Source: Planctomycetota bacterium
GTDB taxonomy: Bacteria; Planctomycetota; SZUA-567; H5-PLA8; CALKMO01
Direction: 5' to 3'
Assembly: GCA_026417845.1 (NCBI GenBank)
Contig: JAOACM010000018.1
Coordinates: 1 to 13,554, forward strand
DNA length: 13,554 bases
The notes beneath the pieces are model-generated. The model saw nothing but the letters and a program-made list of their open reading frames with translations. It had not been told where the DNA came from and searched no databases. Shown in pieces: positions 1 to 5,787 of the stretch. Positions within the stretch are counted from its first letter, which is position 1; each line of letters begins with the position of its first letter. The translations under genes were made by a program, and so were the position numbers.

Positions 1-525
1 GTCGAGAGGGCCAGGGAGGCGATGAAGGCCCTCCGCCTGGGCCGGGCCCGCGCCGAACTCGACGCCGCCCTCGAGATATACCGCCGGTACAGACGGAGGG
101 ACGAGGAGGTGCGCGTCGAACCGCTGCGCGCGGACCTGAAGTGGCTGGAAGCGCTGCTGGCCGAGATTACCAGGCGCTCCGATGCCGGTCTCCCGCCGAT
201 CGAAAGGATAACCATGCCCTCCGGGGAATCGCTGCCCGTCATGGCAATAAGCCCGGAAGGCATCAGAGTCCGGGATGCCGATGAAAAGGCCCGCATCATA
301 CCGCTCGAAAGCGTCACGCCGGATCAGCTGCAACGGATACTGGAGGGTTGCGGATTGCGCGGCGAGGGGCGGCTCGGCGCAGCCGCCCTGTGGTTTCACA
401 GGGGGCTGCCGGCGTTGGCGGAAAAGGAGTTGAAGGAAGCCAAAAGGGAAAATCCGCGCCTGAGGGACGACCGGGATGTCGCGGCGTTCGAGGAGCGGCT
501 TCGAAAGGGGGCGACCGAGGATTGA
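1..525 (+). CDS. Hypothetical protein, C-terminal part (5' end outside window)
   Basis: The frame is open from base 1, through a possible internal ATG at 22, to TGA at 523-525, so this is probably the end of a longer gene. I do not recognise the family. The visible part (174 codons from base 1) begins with a charged helix rich in Arg, Glu and Ala, likely coiled-coil or repeat-like (roughly the first 65 residues). A short beta-rich middle follows, with ITMPSGESLPVMAIS and GIRVRDADEKARIIPLESV, then a C-terminal helical stretch (AALWFHRGLPALAEKELKEA) that looks like a single TPR-like helix pair. No membrane segment or catalytic motif is visible. ATG 22 has only weak ribosome-binding context, which favours read-through from upstream over a start at 22. 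The next gene starts 77 bases on in the same direction. Function unknown. Confidence 0.7.
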   Translation, partial: VERAREAMKALRLGRARAELDAALEIYRRYRRRDEEVRVEPLRADLKWLEALLAEITRRSDAGLPPIERITMPSGESLPVMAISPEGIRVRDADEKARIIPLESVTPDQLQRILEGCGLRGEGRLGAAALWFHRGLPALAEKELKEAKRENPRLRDDRDVAAFEERLRKGATED

Positions 526-585
526 CGATCGCCCGCCGAGGGGGCGGTCCGACACCGGCACGGTCGCGGCCGTCGGTGGGACGAC

Positions 586-596
586 AGGAGGGGGAG
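586..596 (+). promoter_or_regulatory. Ribosome binding site that sets the purine nucleoside phosphorylase start
   Basis: AGGAGGGGGAG lies 6 bases upstream of ATG 603. The same frame is open further upstream, with an ATG at 348, but that stretch overlaps the previous gene and reads as low-complexity Arg/Gly. The strong site and the family's usual N-terminus both favour 603. Confidence 0.7.
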
Positions 597-602
597 ACCG
601 GT

Positions 603-1430
603 ATGGCGGGAGGCGGCGTGTTCGAGAAGGTCGAGGAGGCGGCGAGGGTCGCGAAGCGAATCGTCAAGCGGAAGCCGAAGGCCGCGATAATACTCGGGAC
701 CGGACTGGGCGGGCTGGCCGCCAAGATCCGCGTCGAGGGGGAACTTGACTACGGTGAGATACCCCACTTTCCCAGACCGACCGTGGTCAGCCACGCCGGG
801 CGGATGGTCTTCGGAAAACTGGCCGGCAGGGACGTGCTTACCTTCGAAGGCCGCTTCCACTGCTACGAAGGACATCAGGTCTACGACATCGTTCTGCCGG
901 TCCGCGTGGCGAAACGGCTCGGCGCCGGGACGCTTTTCCTCTCCGGCGCATGCGGCGGAATGAATCCCCTCTACGAGAAGGGAGACATAGTCTTTCTCGT
1001 AGACCACATAAACCTGATGGGAGTCAATCCGCTGGTCGGACCCAACGACGACCGGATAGGCCCCCGCTTTCCGGATATGTCCGCGCCTTATGATATGGAG
1101 CTGGTACGGGCGGCGGAGGCATCGGCCATGAAGCGCGGCATCAGGTGTCATCGTGGCGTCTACGTGGCCGTCATGGGGCCGAATCTCGAGACGGGTGCCG
1201 AGTACCGGTTCCTCCGGACCATCGGGGCGGATGTGGTGGGGATGAGCACCGTGCCGGAGGTCTTGGCGGCGGTCCATGCGGGCATGCGCGTCTTCGCGGC
1301 TTCCGTCGTAACCGATCTCTGCTTCCCCGACGCGCTCGAGCCGGCTGACATAAATGAGATCATAGCTGTCGCCAACGCGGCGGAACCGAAGCTGGCCGCG
1401 ATCGTGTGCGACGTCCTGAAAAAGCTGTAG
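603..1430 (+). CDS. punA: Purine nucleoside phosphorylase, low-molecular-mass trimeric type
   Basis: Catalyses phosphorolysis of purine (deoxy)ribonucleosides to free base and (deoxy)ribose 1-phosphate, a cytosolic step of purine salvage. The 275-residue product has the usual family length. Visible motifs: phosphate loop GTGLGG (32-37), VSHAGR (His64), FEGRFHCYEGH (81-91), LSGACGGMN (113-121), GPNLETGAEYR (192-202, Glu196 matching human Glu201 that contacts the base) and DVVGMSTVPE (210-219). The base-specificity position, Asn243 in human PNP, is Asp238 here (VTDLC). Asp at this site is typical of methylthioadenosine phosphorylase and is known to let human PNP accept adenosine, so 6-aminopurines may be substrates; that part is inference. 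The rest of the sequence is PNP-like, not MTAP-like. It stands alone with no other salvage gene nearby. Confidence 0.93.
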   Translation: MAGGGVFEKVEEAARVAKRIVKRKPKAAIILGTGLGGLAAKIRVEGELDYGEIPHFPRPTVVSHAGRMVFGKLAGRDVLTFEGRFHCYEGHQVYDIVLPVRVAKRLGAGTLFLSGACGGMNPLYEKGDIVFLVDHINLMGVNPLVGPNDDRIGPRFPDMSAPYDMELVRAAEASAMKRGIRCHRGVYVAVMGPNLETGAEYRFLRTIGADVVGMSTVPEVLAAVHAGMRVFAASVVTDLCFPDALEPADINEIIAVANAAEPKLAAIVCDVLKKL

Positions 1431-1813
1431 TATGGAAAGAGGCCACGACCGTCCGCCCGGGTCGAGAGCCGGAAGATCGCATGGGCTCCGGGCCGGGGCG
1501 TCCCGGATGCCGGAAACGCGCGCCTGACAGCGGGATCAGCGGAGGGCCGGCGGGAGATGCCGCGGTCCTCCGCCCCCTGCCAATCCGCTCGTCCAGCAAC
1601 CGGCGATCCGGGCCGGGATCGGTGGACGGTTGCGGGGGCCGGAGGGCTGGCCGGGAACATCCGCGGATGTCCTGGAACGGTACGCGGCCGGGCGCGCGGG
1701 GGGCTGGCGCCGGAGCGAGGCCGGAGGCGGACGGCGGGAGCCTCAGCCGCACCAGGAGGAAAAGCCGGGTCGGGCGGCGGACGCGGAACCTTATTCCGGA
1801 GGGTGTGGGGCGC
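1431..1813 (+). other. Intergenic stretch, no supported gene
   Basis: The gap between the phosphorylase and the first STAS gene. Several frames stay open because the sequence is very GC-rich; one joins the STAS gene in frame from an ATG at 1406. Their translations are Gly/Arg/Pro-rich with no recognisable domain. I see no tRNA, no terminator with a T-run and no convincing promoter. Confidence 0.5.
1798..1803 (+). promoter_or_regulatory. Ribosome binding site deciding the first STAS start
   Basis: GGAGGG sits 10 bases upstream of ATG 1814. Upstream in-frame ATGs (1406 and later) lack such a site and would add a low-complexity Arg/Gly/Pro stretch before the domain, so 1814 is preferred. Confidence 0.6.
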
Positions 1814-2215
1814 ATGGAAATCCGCGAAATCGCGAAGGGGGATGGGTGGGTATATAGCGAGTACGGGAGCGTGCACTGGATACGCGTGGATGTGCCGGCG
1901 AGCAAACTGGAGGCGACGCTCGCCATGCTCCACGCCCGGTTCGGACGCCGCCATCCCCATTGGATAGTGGACCTCTCGAAATCGGACTATGTGGACAGCC
2001 GGGTGCTCGGCGCCCTCCTCCAGCTCCTCGACCAGCATTCCAACGCGGGCTCCGCCGTGGCTCTTGTCGAGGCTTCCGATCGCGCCACCGTCGCTTTCCG
2101 CGTGCTGGGTTTCAGAGAAAGGTTCCGCTGGTTCCGGTCCGTCGAGGAAGCCGAATCGGTCCTGCTGAAGGAAAACTCCGGGCAGGAGGGATCGAAGGGG
2201 GCGGCTGTCCCCTAG
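1814..2215 (+). CDS. STAS-domain protein, anti-anti-sigma factor-like (copy 1)
   Basis: A 133-residue protein made almost entirely of one STAS domain (about residues 8-118), the fold of SpoIIAA/RsbV-type anti-sigma factor antagonists. The core reads WIVDLSKSDYVDSRVLGALLQLL, matching the beta-strand, Asp-Ser, helix pattern around the regulatory serine; Ser62 is at the site phosphorylated in SpoIIAA. A second strand (VALVEA) and the final helix (VEEAESVL) follow. Such proteins switch partners according to phosphorylation by a serine kinase/anti-sigma factor. No kinase, phosphatase or sigma factor gene is in the window, so partners are unknown. It is a diverged paralogue of the gene at 2673: both begin with the same GDGW motif and the domains align end to end. 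Confidence 0.8.
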   Translation: MEIREIAKGDGWVYSEYGSVHWIRVDVPASKLEATLAMLHARFGRRHPHWIVDLSKSDYVDSRVLGALLQLLDQHSNAGSAVALVEASDRATVAFRVLGFRERFRWFRSVEEAESVLLKENSGQEGSKGAAVP

Positions 2216-2218
2216 GCA

Positions 2219-2272
2219 TTCTCCGGCCGCCTCCGACAAACCTGGCGGCACGGACTCCGCGCCTCCGGAGAA
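2219..2272 (+). repeat. Nested inverted repeat just after the first STAS gene
   Basis: TTCTCCGG (2219-2226) pairs with CCGGAGAA (2265-2272). Inside it, CCGCC (2227-2231) pairs with GGCGG (2244-2248). It starts 4 bases after the STAS stop codon, so it may slow or stop transcription or protect the RNA end, but no T-run follows and it is not a standard intrinsic terminator. Confidence 0.4.
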
Positions 2273-2319
2273 GGCGCGCCGGATTGTGTTGCGGCGATGC
2301 CCTTGCCGTCGGGGGGTAA

Positions 2320-2637
2320 GGGGCTGTCCAGAAACATCCAGATGAGCTGAGCTGGACGCTAAGCCGGTTGCGCCGTCGGTCCGCAGAAACGGTTGTCAGA
2401 GAGGACGCGACGAAGCGGGCGCGGAGATGTACGCGCAGGCTTGCCTCCGCCGCTCTCTGAAGAACGCCTGGGGTAAAAATCGCGAGAAGCGCTATCCGGC
2501 GGGAGCGTGTTCACTCTGGATGGCTGGGGTAAGCCCCACGGCCGCCCGCGCAAATCTCTCTCCCGCCCGGAGACATCGCAACCGACTCCTGGACGCCGCG
2601 GGAACCCTGGGCGCCGAGGGGGTTTTGGGATAGACTC
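2320..2637. mobile_element. 318-bp non-autonomous element with IS-like ends, flanked by TAA
   Basis: The left end reads GGGGCTGTCCAGAAACATCC (2320-2339). The right end, reverse-complemented, begins GAGTCTATCCCAAAACCCC. Both match the ends of the 81-bp element at 3468. Identical TAA triplets flank it (2317-2319 and 2638-2640), consistent with a 3-bp target duplication. No transposase is encoded. The interior is mostly the approximately 190-bp repeat also seen at 3382. End sequence and TNA-type target recall the IS1031/IS427 branches of the IS5 family; that assignment is from memory and unverified. Ends exactly placed, family uncertain. Confidence 0.55.
2391..2584. repeat. Intergenic repeat, copy 1 (uninterrupted)
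   Basis: Begins GGTTGTCAGAGAGG and aligns along its whole length with 3382-3660 once an 81-bp insertion there is removed. Landmarks shared by both copies: GCGCAGGCTT, GCCTGG...GTAA, AAATCGCGA and GTAAGCCCC followed by GCCGCCCGCGCA. TCAGAGAG (about 2395) and CTCTCTGA (about 2453) form an inverted repeat within it. Similarity by eye is roughly two-thirds to three-quarters. It has no recognisable coding content. Confidence 0.6.
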
Positions 2638-2672
2638 TAAAGGAAAAGCCGGGCGCACGGAGAGAGTGGACC

Positions 2673-3104
2673 ATGGCCGCGCATTCCGAACGCCAGCCGC
2701 CCGATCCGGAGATGCTGGAGCAGGGCGATGGATGGGAGCACTGGCGGTGCGGACGGGTCAGATGGTGGGTCATACGGTTCAGGGAGGGTAGCTACGCCAG
2801 AAGCCGCGATCGCCTCGAACGCCAGCTCCGGCGGGGCACGGAACCGGTTGTGTTCGTGATCCCGCGCGCCAGGGATCTGGACAGTCTCAGCCTCGGCGGT
2901 TTTCTCCTGTGCGCCGAGTCATCCGAAAAGGCCGGGCGGATGATCGGTCTGGTCGGCAGGCAGGCCGCGGCGAAGCTCAGACTGGTCATGAAGATGATGG
3001 GAATAAAGACGGGCCACGTGCGGGAGTTCTCATGCTTGGAAGCGGCCGAGTCCGCGATCCTTCATCAGGACGTCCAGCCGAAAGAACGCGGGGGAAAGTC
3101 CTGA
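2673..3104 (+). CDS. STAS-like domain protein (copy 2, diverged paralogue)
   Basis: A 143-residue soluble protein whose middle, PVVFVIPRARDLDSLSLGGF, matches the STAS core: beta-strand, Asp70-Ser71, then helix. The C-terminal part (VREFSCLEAAESAIL) resembles the end of copy 1 (WFRSVEEAESVL). An N-terminal extension of about 9 residues precedes the shared GDGW motif. Ser71 is retained, so partner switching by phosphorylation is possible, but the domain is more basic and less typical than copy 1 (for example KLRLVMKMMGIK). The start at ATG 2673 follows a purine-rich GGAGAGAG near 2659. The gene begins 32 bases after the TAA flanking the 318-bp element, so that element lies in its promoter/leader region. 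Target unknown. Confidence 0.7.
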   Translation: MAAHSERQPPDPEMLEQGDGWEHWRCGRVRWWVIRFREGSYARSRDRLERQLRRGTEPVVFVIPRARDLDSLSLGGFLLCAESSEKAGRMIGLVGRQAAAKLRLVMKMMGIKTGHVREFSCLEAAESAILHQDVQPKERGGKS

Positions 3105-3381
3105 AACCCCGCTCCCGCGCACACCCTATGCGCGGCCCTGCCGAAGCGGCGCGGCCGCGCCCGGAAAGCCTGGGAATGAGCACGCGGTCCGGTTTTTCTC
3201 CCTTGGAGGAGAGCCGGTTGCGGGTGATAGTTTGCCGCCTTCAGGTGGCGACCGACATTTGTATTGGGTCGCCCGGAAGGGGCAACAACGGAGCTGCTGC
3301 AAATAATACCGCTATGCCGCCGCGCTCTGATATATATGGGCACGGCAAACAATTACGATTGCGATGCTGGTTCGGAGGAGC
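3105..3381 (+). other. Intergenic stretch, no supported gene
   Basis: No domain is recognisable in any frame. Part of it (about 3295-3360) is clearly more AT-rich than its surroundings, with TATATAT at about 3331, as a promoter or insertion remnant would be. It contains one clear hairpin, listed separately. No tRNA or known structured RNA was recognised. Confidence 0.45.
3247..3273 (+). repeat. Hairpin in intergenic region
   Basis: GGCGACC (3247-3253) pairs with GGTCGCC (3267-3273) around a 13-base AT-rich loop. No T-run follows, so it is not an obvious terminator. It could be part of a small RNA or another palindromic element; neither can be shown here. Confidence 0.35.
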
Positions 3382-3660
3382 GGTTGTCAGAGAGGGCGCG
3401 ACGGGCGATCGCGAGACAGGGCGCGCGCAGGCTTACATCTGGCGCTCTCCGAAAGGCGCCTGGGTAAGGACCTGTCCAAAAACTTCCCGCCGGGCAGTGC
3501 GGATCGCTGAGCGTATAGCTGAGCGCCGGAGGTTTTTCGGATAGGCTCTAAAAATCGCGAAAAACGCCATCTGGATGCGGATTCTCTCTGAATAATAGCC
3601 GTTGTAAGCCCCCCAGCCGCCCGCGCATATACCCTTCTGTCCAAAGGCAACGCAGTCGGT
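3382..3660. repeat. Intergenic repeat, copy 2 (interrupted by an 81-bp element)
   Basis: The counterpart of 2391-2584. The left half (3382-3467) and right half (3552-3660) align with copy 1 continuously once 3468-3551 (element plus one TAA) is taken out. The copies have diverged well beyond a recent duplication. The flanks of this copy lack the IS-like ends that bound copy 1, so either the repeat pre-dates them or the outer ends here have decayed. Confidence 0.55.
3468..3548. mobile_element. 81-bp MITE-like palindromic element
   Basis: The left end is GGACCTGTCCAAAAACTTCC; the right end reverse-complemented is GAGCCTATCCGAAAAACCTCC, an imperfect terminal inverted repeat of about 20 bp. TAA occurs on both sides (3465-3467 and 3549-3551). 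The uninterrupted repeat copy at 2474-2480 reads TAAAAAT at the matching place, so the insertion and its TAA duplication can be read directly against an empty site. It has no coding capacity and must have been mobilised in trans, if at all. It shares length, ends and much of its middle with 7344-7424. Confidence 0.7.
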
Positions 3661-4039
3661 TCGCCGGTTCCGACCGGCACGATCTTTGATTGATACGTTT
3701 CTGCCGGCGCGTATGCTCTCCTTCGGCCATGGAGGCGATCCGTCGGCTCCGGGAACCGGCGCCGGTCTACGGAAGCCCGACCGGCGTGACAGCAGGCGGC
3801 GCAGGCGATGGCGGATGTACGGGCCGGCGGCGGGCGGAACCAGCTTTGAAGTGGCGGGTCGCTCGGGAACCGGCAGGCCGGCGGTGCACGATGGATTGTG
3901 TGGACGGGAGACGCAGCCCGCCTTCCGTGCGGTACCGCCCCGTCAAAGAGGCCTCTCCCCCGACCGCAGAAAAAGGCGGGGCGCGCGGGGGCGAACGGTT
4001 ACGAAGTGAGATGTCCGAATCAGGGAGGCGCGATCGGCT
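3661..4039 (+). other. Long leader/intergenic region before ilvC
   Basis: No convincing gene. Two overlapping plus-strand frames (from 3686 and 3690) give Arg/Gly/Pro-rich peptides with no domain. I looked for a leader peptide rich in Val, Leu or Ile and for a T-box-like core and found neither. The stretch ends in a good ribosome binding site (GGGAGG, 4023-4028) 11 bases before the ilvC start. Confidence 0.4.
3690..3717 (+). promoter_or_regulatory. Possible sigma-70-type promoter upstream of ilvC
   Basis: TTGATA (3690-3695) and TATGCT (3712-3717) are separated by 16 bases, in one of the few AT-richer patches of this gap. It would leave a leader of roughly 320 bases before ilvC. Pattern match only. 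Confidence 0.25.
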
Positions 4040-5215
4040 ATGGCTACGATGGATTTCGGCGGCGTATTGGAAGATGTGGTGACGCGCGACGAATTTCCGA
4101 TGGAGAGGGCCAGAGAGGTGCTGAAGGGCGAGGCCCTGGCGGTTATCGGCTACGGCGTGCAGGGCCCCGCGCAGGCGCTCAACATGCGCGACAACGGGCT
4201 GAACGTGATCGTCGGCCAGCGGCCCGGCGGCAGGAGCTGGGAAAAGGCCGTCCGGGACGGCTGGAAGCCGGGGAAAACGCTTATGCCCGTCGAGGAGGCC
4301 GCGTCGAAGGGGACGATAGTCCTGTACCTTGTCTCAGACGCCGCCCAGAGGGAGCTGTGGCCGTCCGTAAAGCCGCATCTGACTGCCGGCAAGGCGCTCT
4401 ACTTCTCGCACGGCTTTTCGATCGTCTACAGGGACCTGACCGGAGTGGTGCCGCCGAAGGATGTAGACGTGATAATGGTGGCTCCGAAGGGATCGGGTAC
4501 CTCCGTCCGTCGGAACTTCCTGGCCGGCAGCGGCATAAACGCCAGTTTCGCCGTCTTCCAGGACGCGACGGGCCGGGCCCGCGAGCGATGCCTGGCGCTG
4601 GGGGTGGCCATCGGGTCGGGCTTCCTGTTCCCGACTACGTTCGAGAAAGAGACCTGGAGCGATCTGACGGGCGAACGCGGCGTATTGATGGGCGCGCTGG
4701 CGGGCATAATGGAGGCCCAATACGACCTGCTGCGGAAGAACGGCCACACCCCCAGCGAGGCTTTCAACGAAACGGTCGAGGAACTTACCCAGAGCCTGAT
4801 AAGACTGGTGGCAGAGAACGGGATGGACTGGATGTACGCCAACTGCTCAACCACCGCCCAGCGCGGCGCGCTTGACTGGAAGGGCCGTTTCCGCGACGCG
4901 GTGGCGCCGGTCTTCGAGGATCTGTACAGGCGCGTGAAGGACGGCACGGAGGCGAAGATCGTGATCGAGGCGAACAGCAGGCCGGATTACGCCGACCGCC
5001 TCCGCGCCGAACTGGGCGCAATCAGGAACTCAGAAATGTGGCGGGCCGGAGCCACCGTCAGAGCGCTCAGGCCGGAAAACTGGAAAGCCGCAGATGCTGG
5101 CGGGAAGACCGCCGCCGGGGAAAAGACCGGCGCCGGCAGGAAAAAGGCCGGAAAGAGGAAAGCTGCCAGAAAAACCGCCGGCGGCAAGGTGCATCGCGGC
5201 GGGAAGAAGCGATAG
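4040..5215 (+). CDS. ilvC: Ketol-acid reductoisomerase (NADP+), with a basic C-terminal tail
   Basis: Second enzyme of valine, leucine and isoleucine synthesis: Mg2+-dependent alkyl migration and NADPH reduction of acetolactate or acetohydroxybutyrate in the cytosol. The N-terminal Rossmann domain shows AVIGYGVQG (Gly37-x-Gly39-x-x-Gly42). The catalytic region shows YFSHGFSI (His124), VAPKGSG (Lys150) and DLTGERG (Asp208 and Glu212, the metal ligands). The C-terminal helical domain carries HTPSEAFNETVEELTQSL and CSTTAQRGALDW. By memory the sequence is closest to the fungal/Bacteroidetes branch (yeast Ilv5-like: GINASFAV, GERGVLMG, RNSEMW, RPEN). The normal protein ends near RPENWK (344-349). 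About 42 extra residues follow, rich in Lys, Ala, Gly and Arg (AGRKKAGKRKAARKTAGGK), resembling histone H1-like tails. Start 4040 has GGGAGG 11 bases upstream. No other ilv/leu gene is adjacent. Confidence 0.95.
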   Translation: MATMDFGGVLEDVVTRDEFPMERAREVLKGEALAVIGYGVQGPAQALNMRDNGLNVIVGQRPGGRSWEKAVRDGWKPGKTLMPVEEAASKGTIVLYLVSDAAQRELWPSVKPHLTAGKALYFSHGFSIVYRDLTGVVPPKDVDVIMVAPKGSGTSVRRNFLAGSGINASFAVFQDATGRARERCLALGVAIGSGFLFPTTFEKETWSDLTGERGVLMGALAGIMEAQYDLLRKNGHTPSEAFNETVEELTQSLIRLVAENGMDWMYANCSTTAQRGALDWKGRFRDAVAPVFEDLYRRVKDGTEAKIVIEANSRPDYADRLRAELGAIRNSEMWRAGATVRALRPENWKAADAGGKTAAGEKTGAGRKKAGKRKAARKTAGGKVHRGGKKR

Positions 5216-5249
5216 GCCTCGATGGGGGATCCGGAGGCCCGGCCTTGGA

Positions 5250-5690
5250 ATGGAACCGCTAGCAAAGCGCGGGGTTGAGCGCGGCGGGCGGCCGTCGTTG
5301 TGGCCGATAGGTTTATTCCTGGCCGTCAATGCCGCCGGATGGATAGCGGCCGTGGCGGTCCGGAGGCTGACGCCCCTCCAGATGAAATTCATGCATCTCC
5401 CGGTCTTTTTCCTGTGGACGCTTTCGCTGGCGATCCTTTGCCGCCGGACGCTCCTGTGGAGGCCGCGGATAGCGGCTGAGGCGGGCATCGCATGTCTCGC
5501 GGCTGTCGCGGCCGAACTCATCCAGGCCTGGATCCCGGGCCACGTCTGCGAATGGCGGGGATTGACAGCCAGCCTTGTGGGTGTCGCGCTGGCCGCCGCT
5601 ATCCTTGCCGCGGCGGATGGAATCAGGTGGACGGGTGCGCCGCAAGGAAGCGGGAAAACCGGCGCGACCGGCGCCCAGTCCGCCAGATGA
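5250..5690 (+). CDS. VanZ-like integral membrane protein
   Basis: A 146-residue protein with about four membrane segments (near 18-37, 48-64, 74-94 and 104-122). The VanZ pattern is visible: K46-x-x-H49 at the start of segment 2, then E89-x-x-Q92 followed by PG (96-97) at the end of segment 3, then a Gly-containing last segment. The Asp and Asn usually found in the loop and last segment (R...D...N..G) are not evident; this copy has HVCEWRGLTASLVG instead. VanZ is named for teicoplanin resistance, but most family members have no known role and resistance should not be assumed. ATG 5250 is chosen because GGAGG (5233-5237) precedes it and an upstream ATG (5094) would overlap ilvC with a low-complexity stretch. 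It lies 34 bases after ilvC, so co-transcription is likely. Confidence 0.72.
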   Translation: MEPLAKRGVERGGRPSLWPIGLFLAVNAAGWIAAVAVRRLTPLQMKFMHLPVFFLWTLSLAILCRRTLLWRPRIAAEAGIACLAAVAAELIQAWIPGHVCEWRGLTASLVGVALAAAILAAADGIRWTGAPQGSGKTGATGAQSAR

Positions 5691-5787
5691 ACGCCGGTTC
5701 CGTCCCAGCGGACGTGCCGCGACGCCCGCGCGACGGAGTCCTCAGGGGGAAGCGGGGTAACGGCGGGATCGAAAGGAAGATACGCCA

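Noticed and set aside
348..602. Upstream extension of the phosphorylase frame to ATG 348
   Set aside because: It overlaps the preceding gene, reads as Arg/Gly low complexity, and the family N-terminus plus a strong ribosome binding site place the start at 603.
3387..3680. Minus-strand frames across both repeat copies sharing short peptides (for example ARAAGGLTTAI and ARAAVGLTPAI)
   Set aside because: The likeness is explained by DNA-level repeat similarity; the frame is disrupted by the 81-bp insertion and no transposase motif is visible.
2965..4039. tRNA or CRISPR in the long intergenic gap
   Set aside because: No T-loop/anticodon arrangement and no regularly spaced direct repeats were seen; the two repeat copies are single, diverged and far apart.
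5250..5690. Calling the VanZ-like gene a glycopeptide resistance gene
   Set aside because: Most VanZ-family proteins have no link to resistance, no other van gene is nearby, and the usual loop Asp is not visible.
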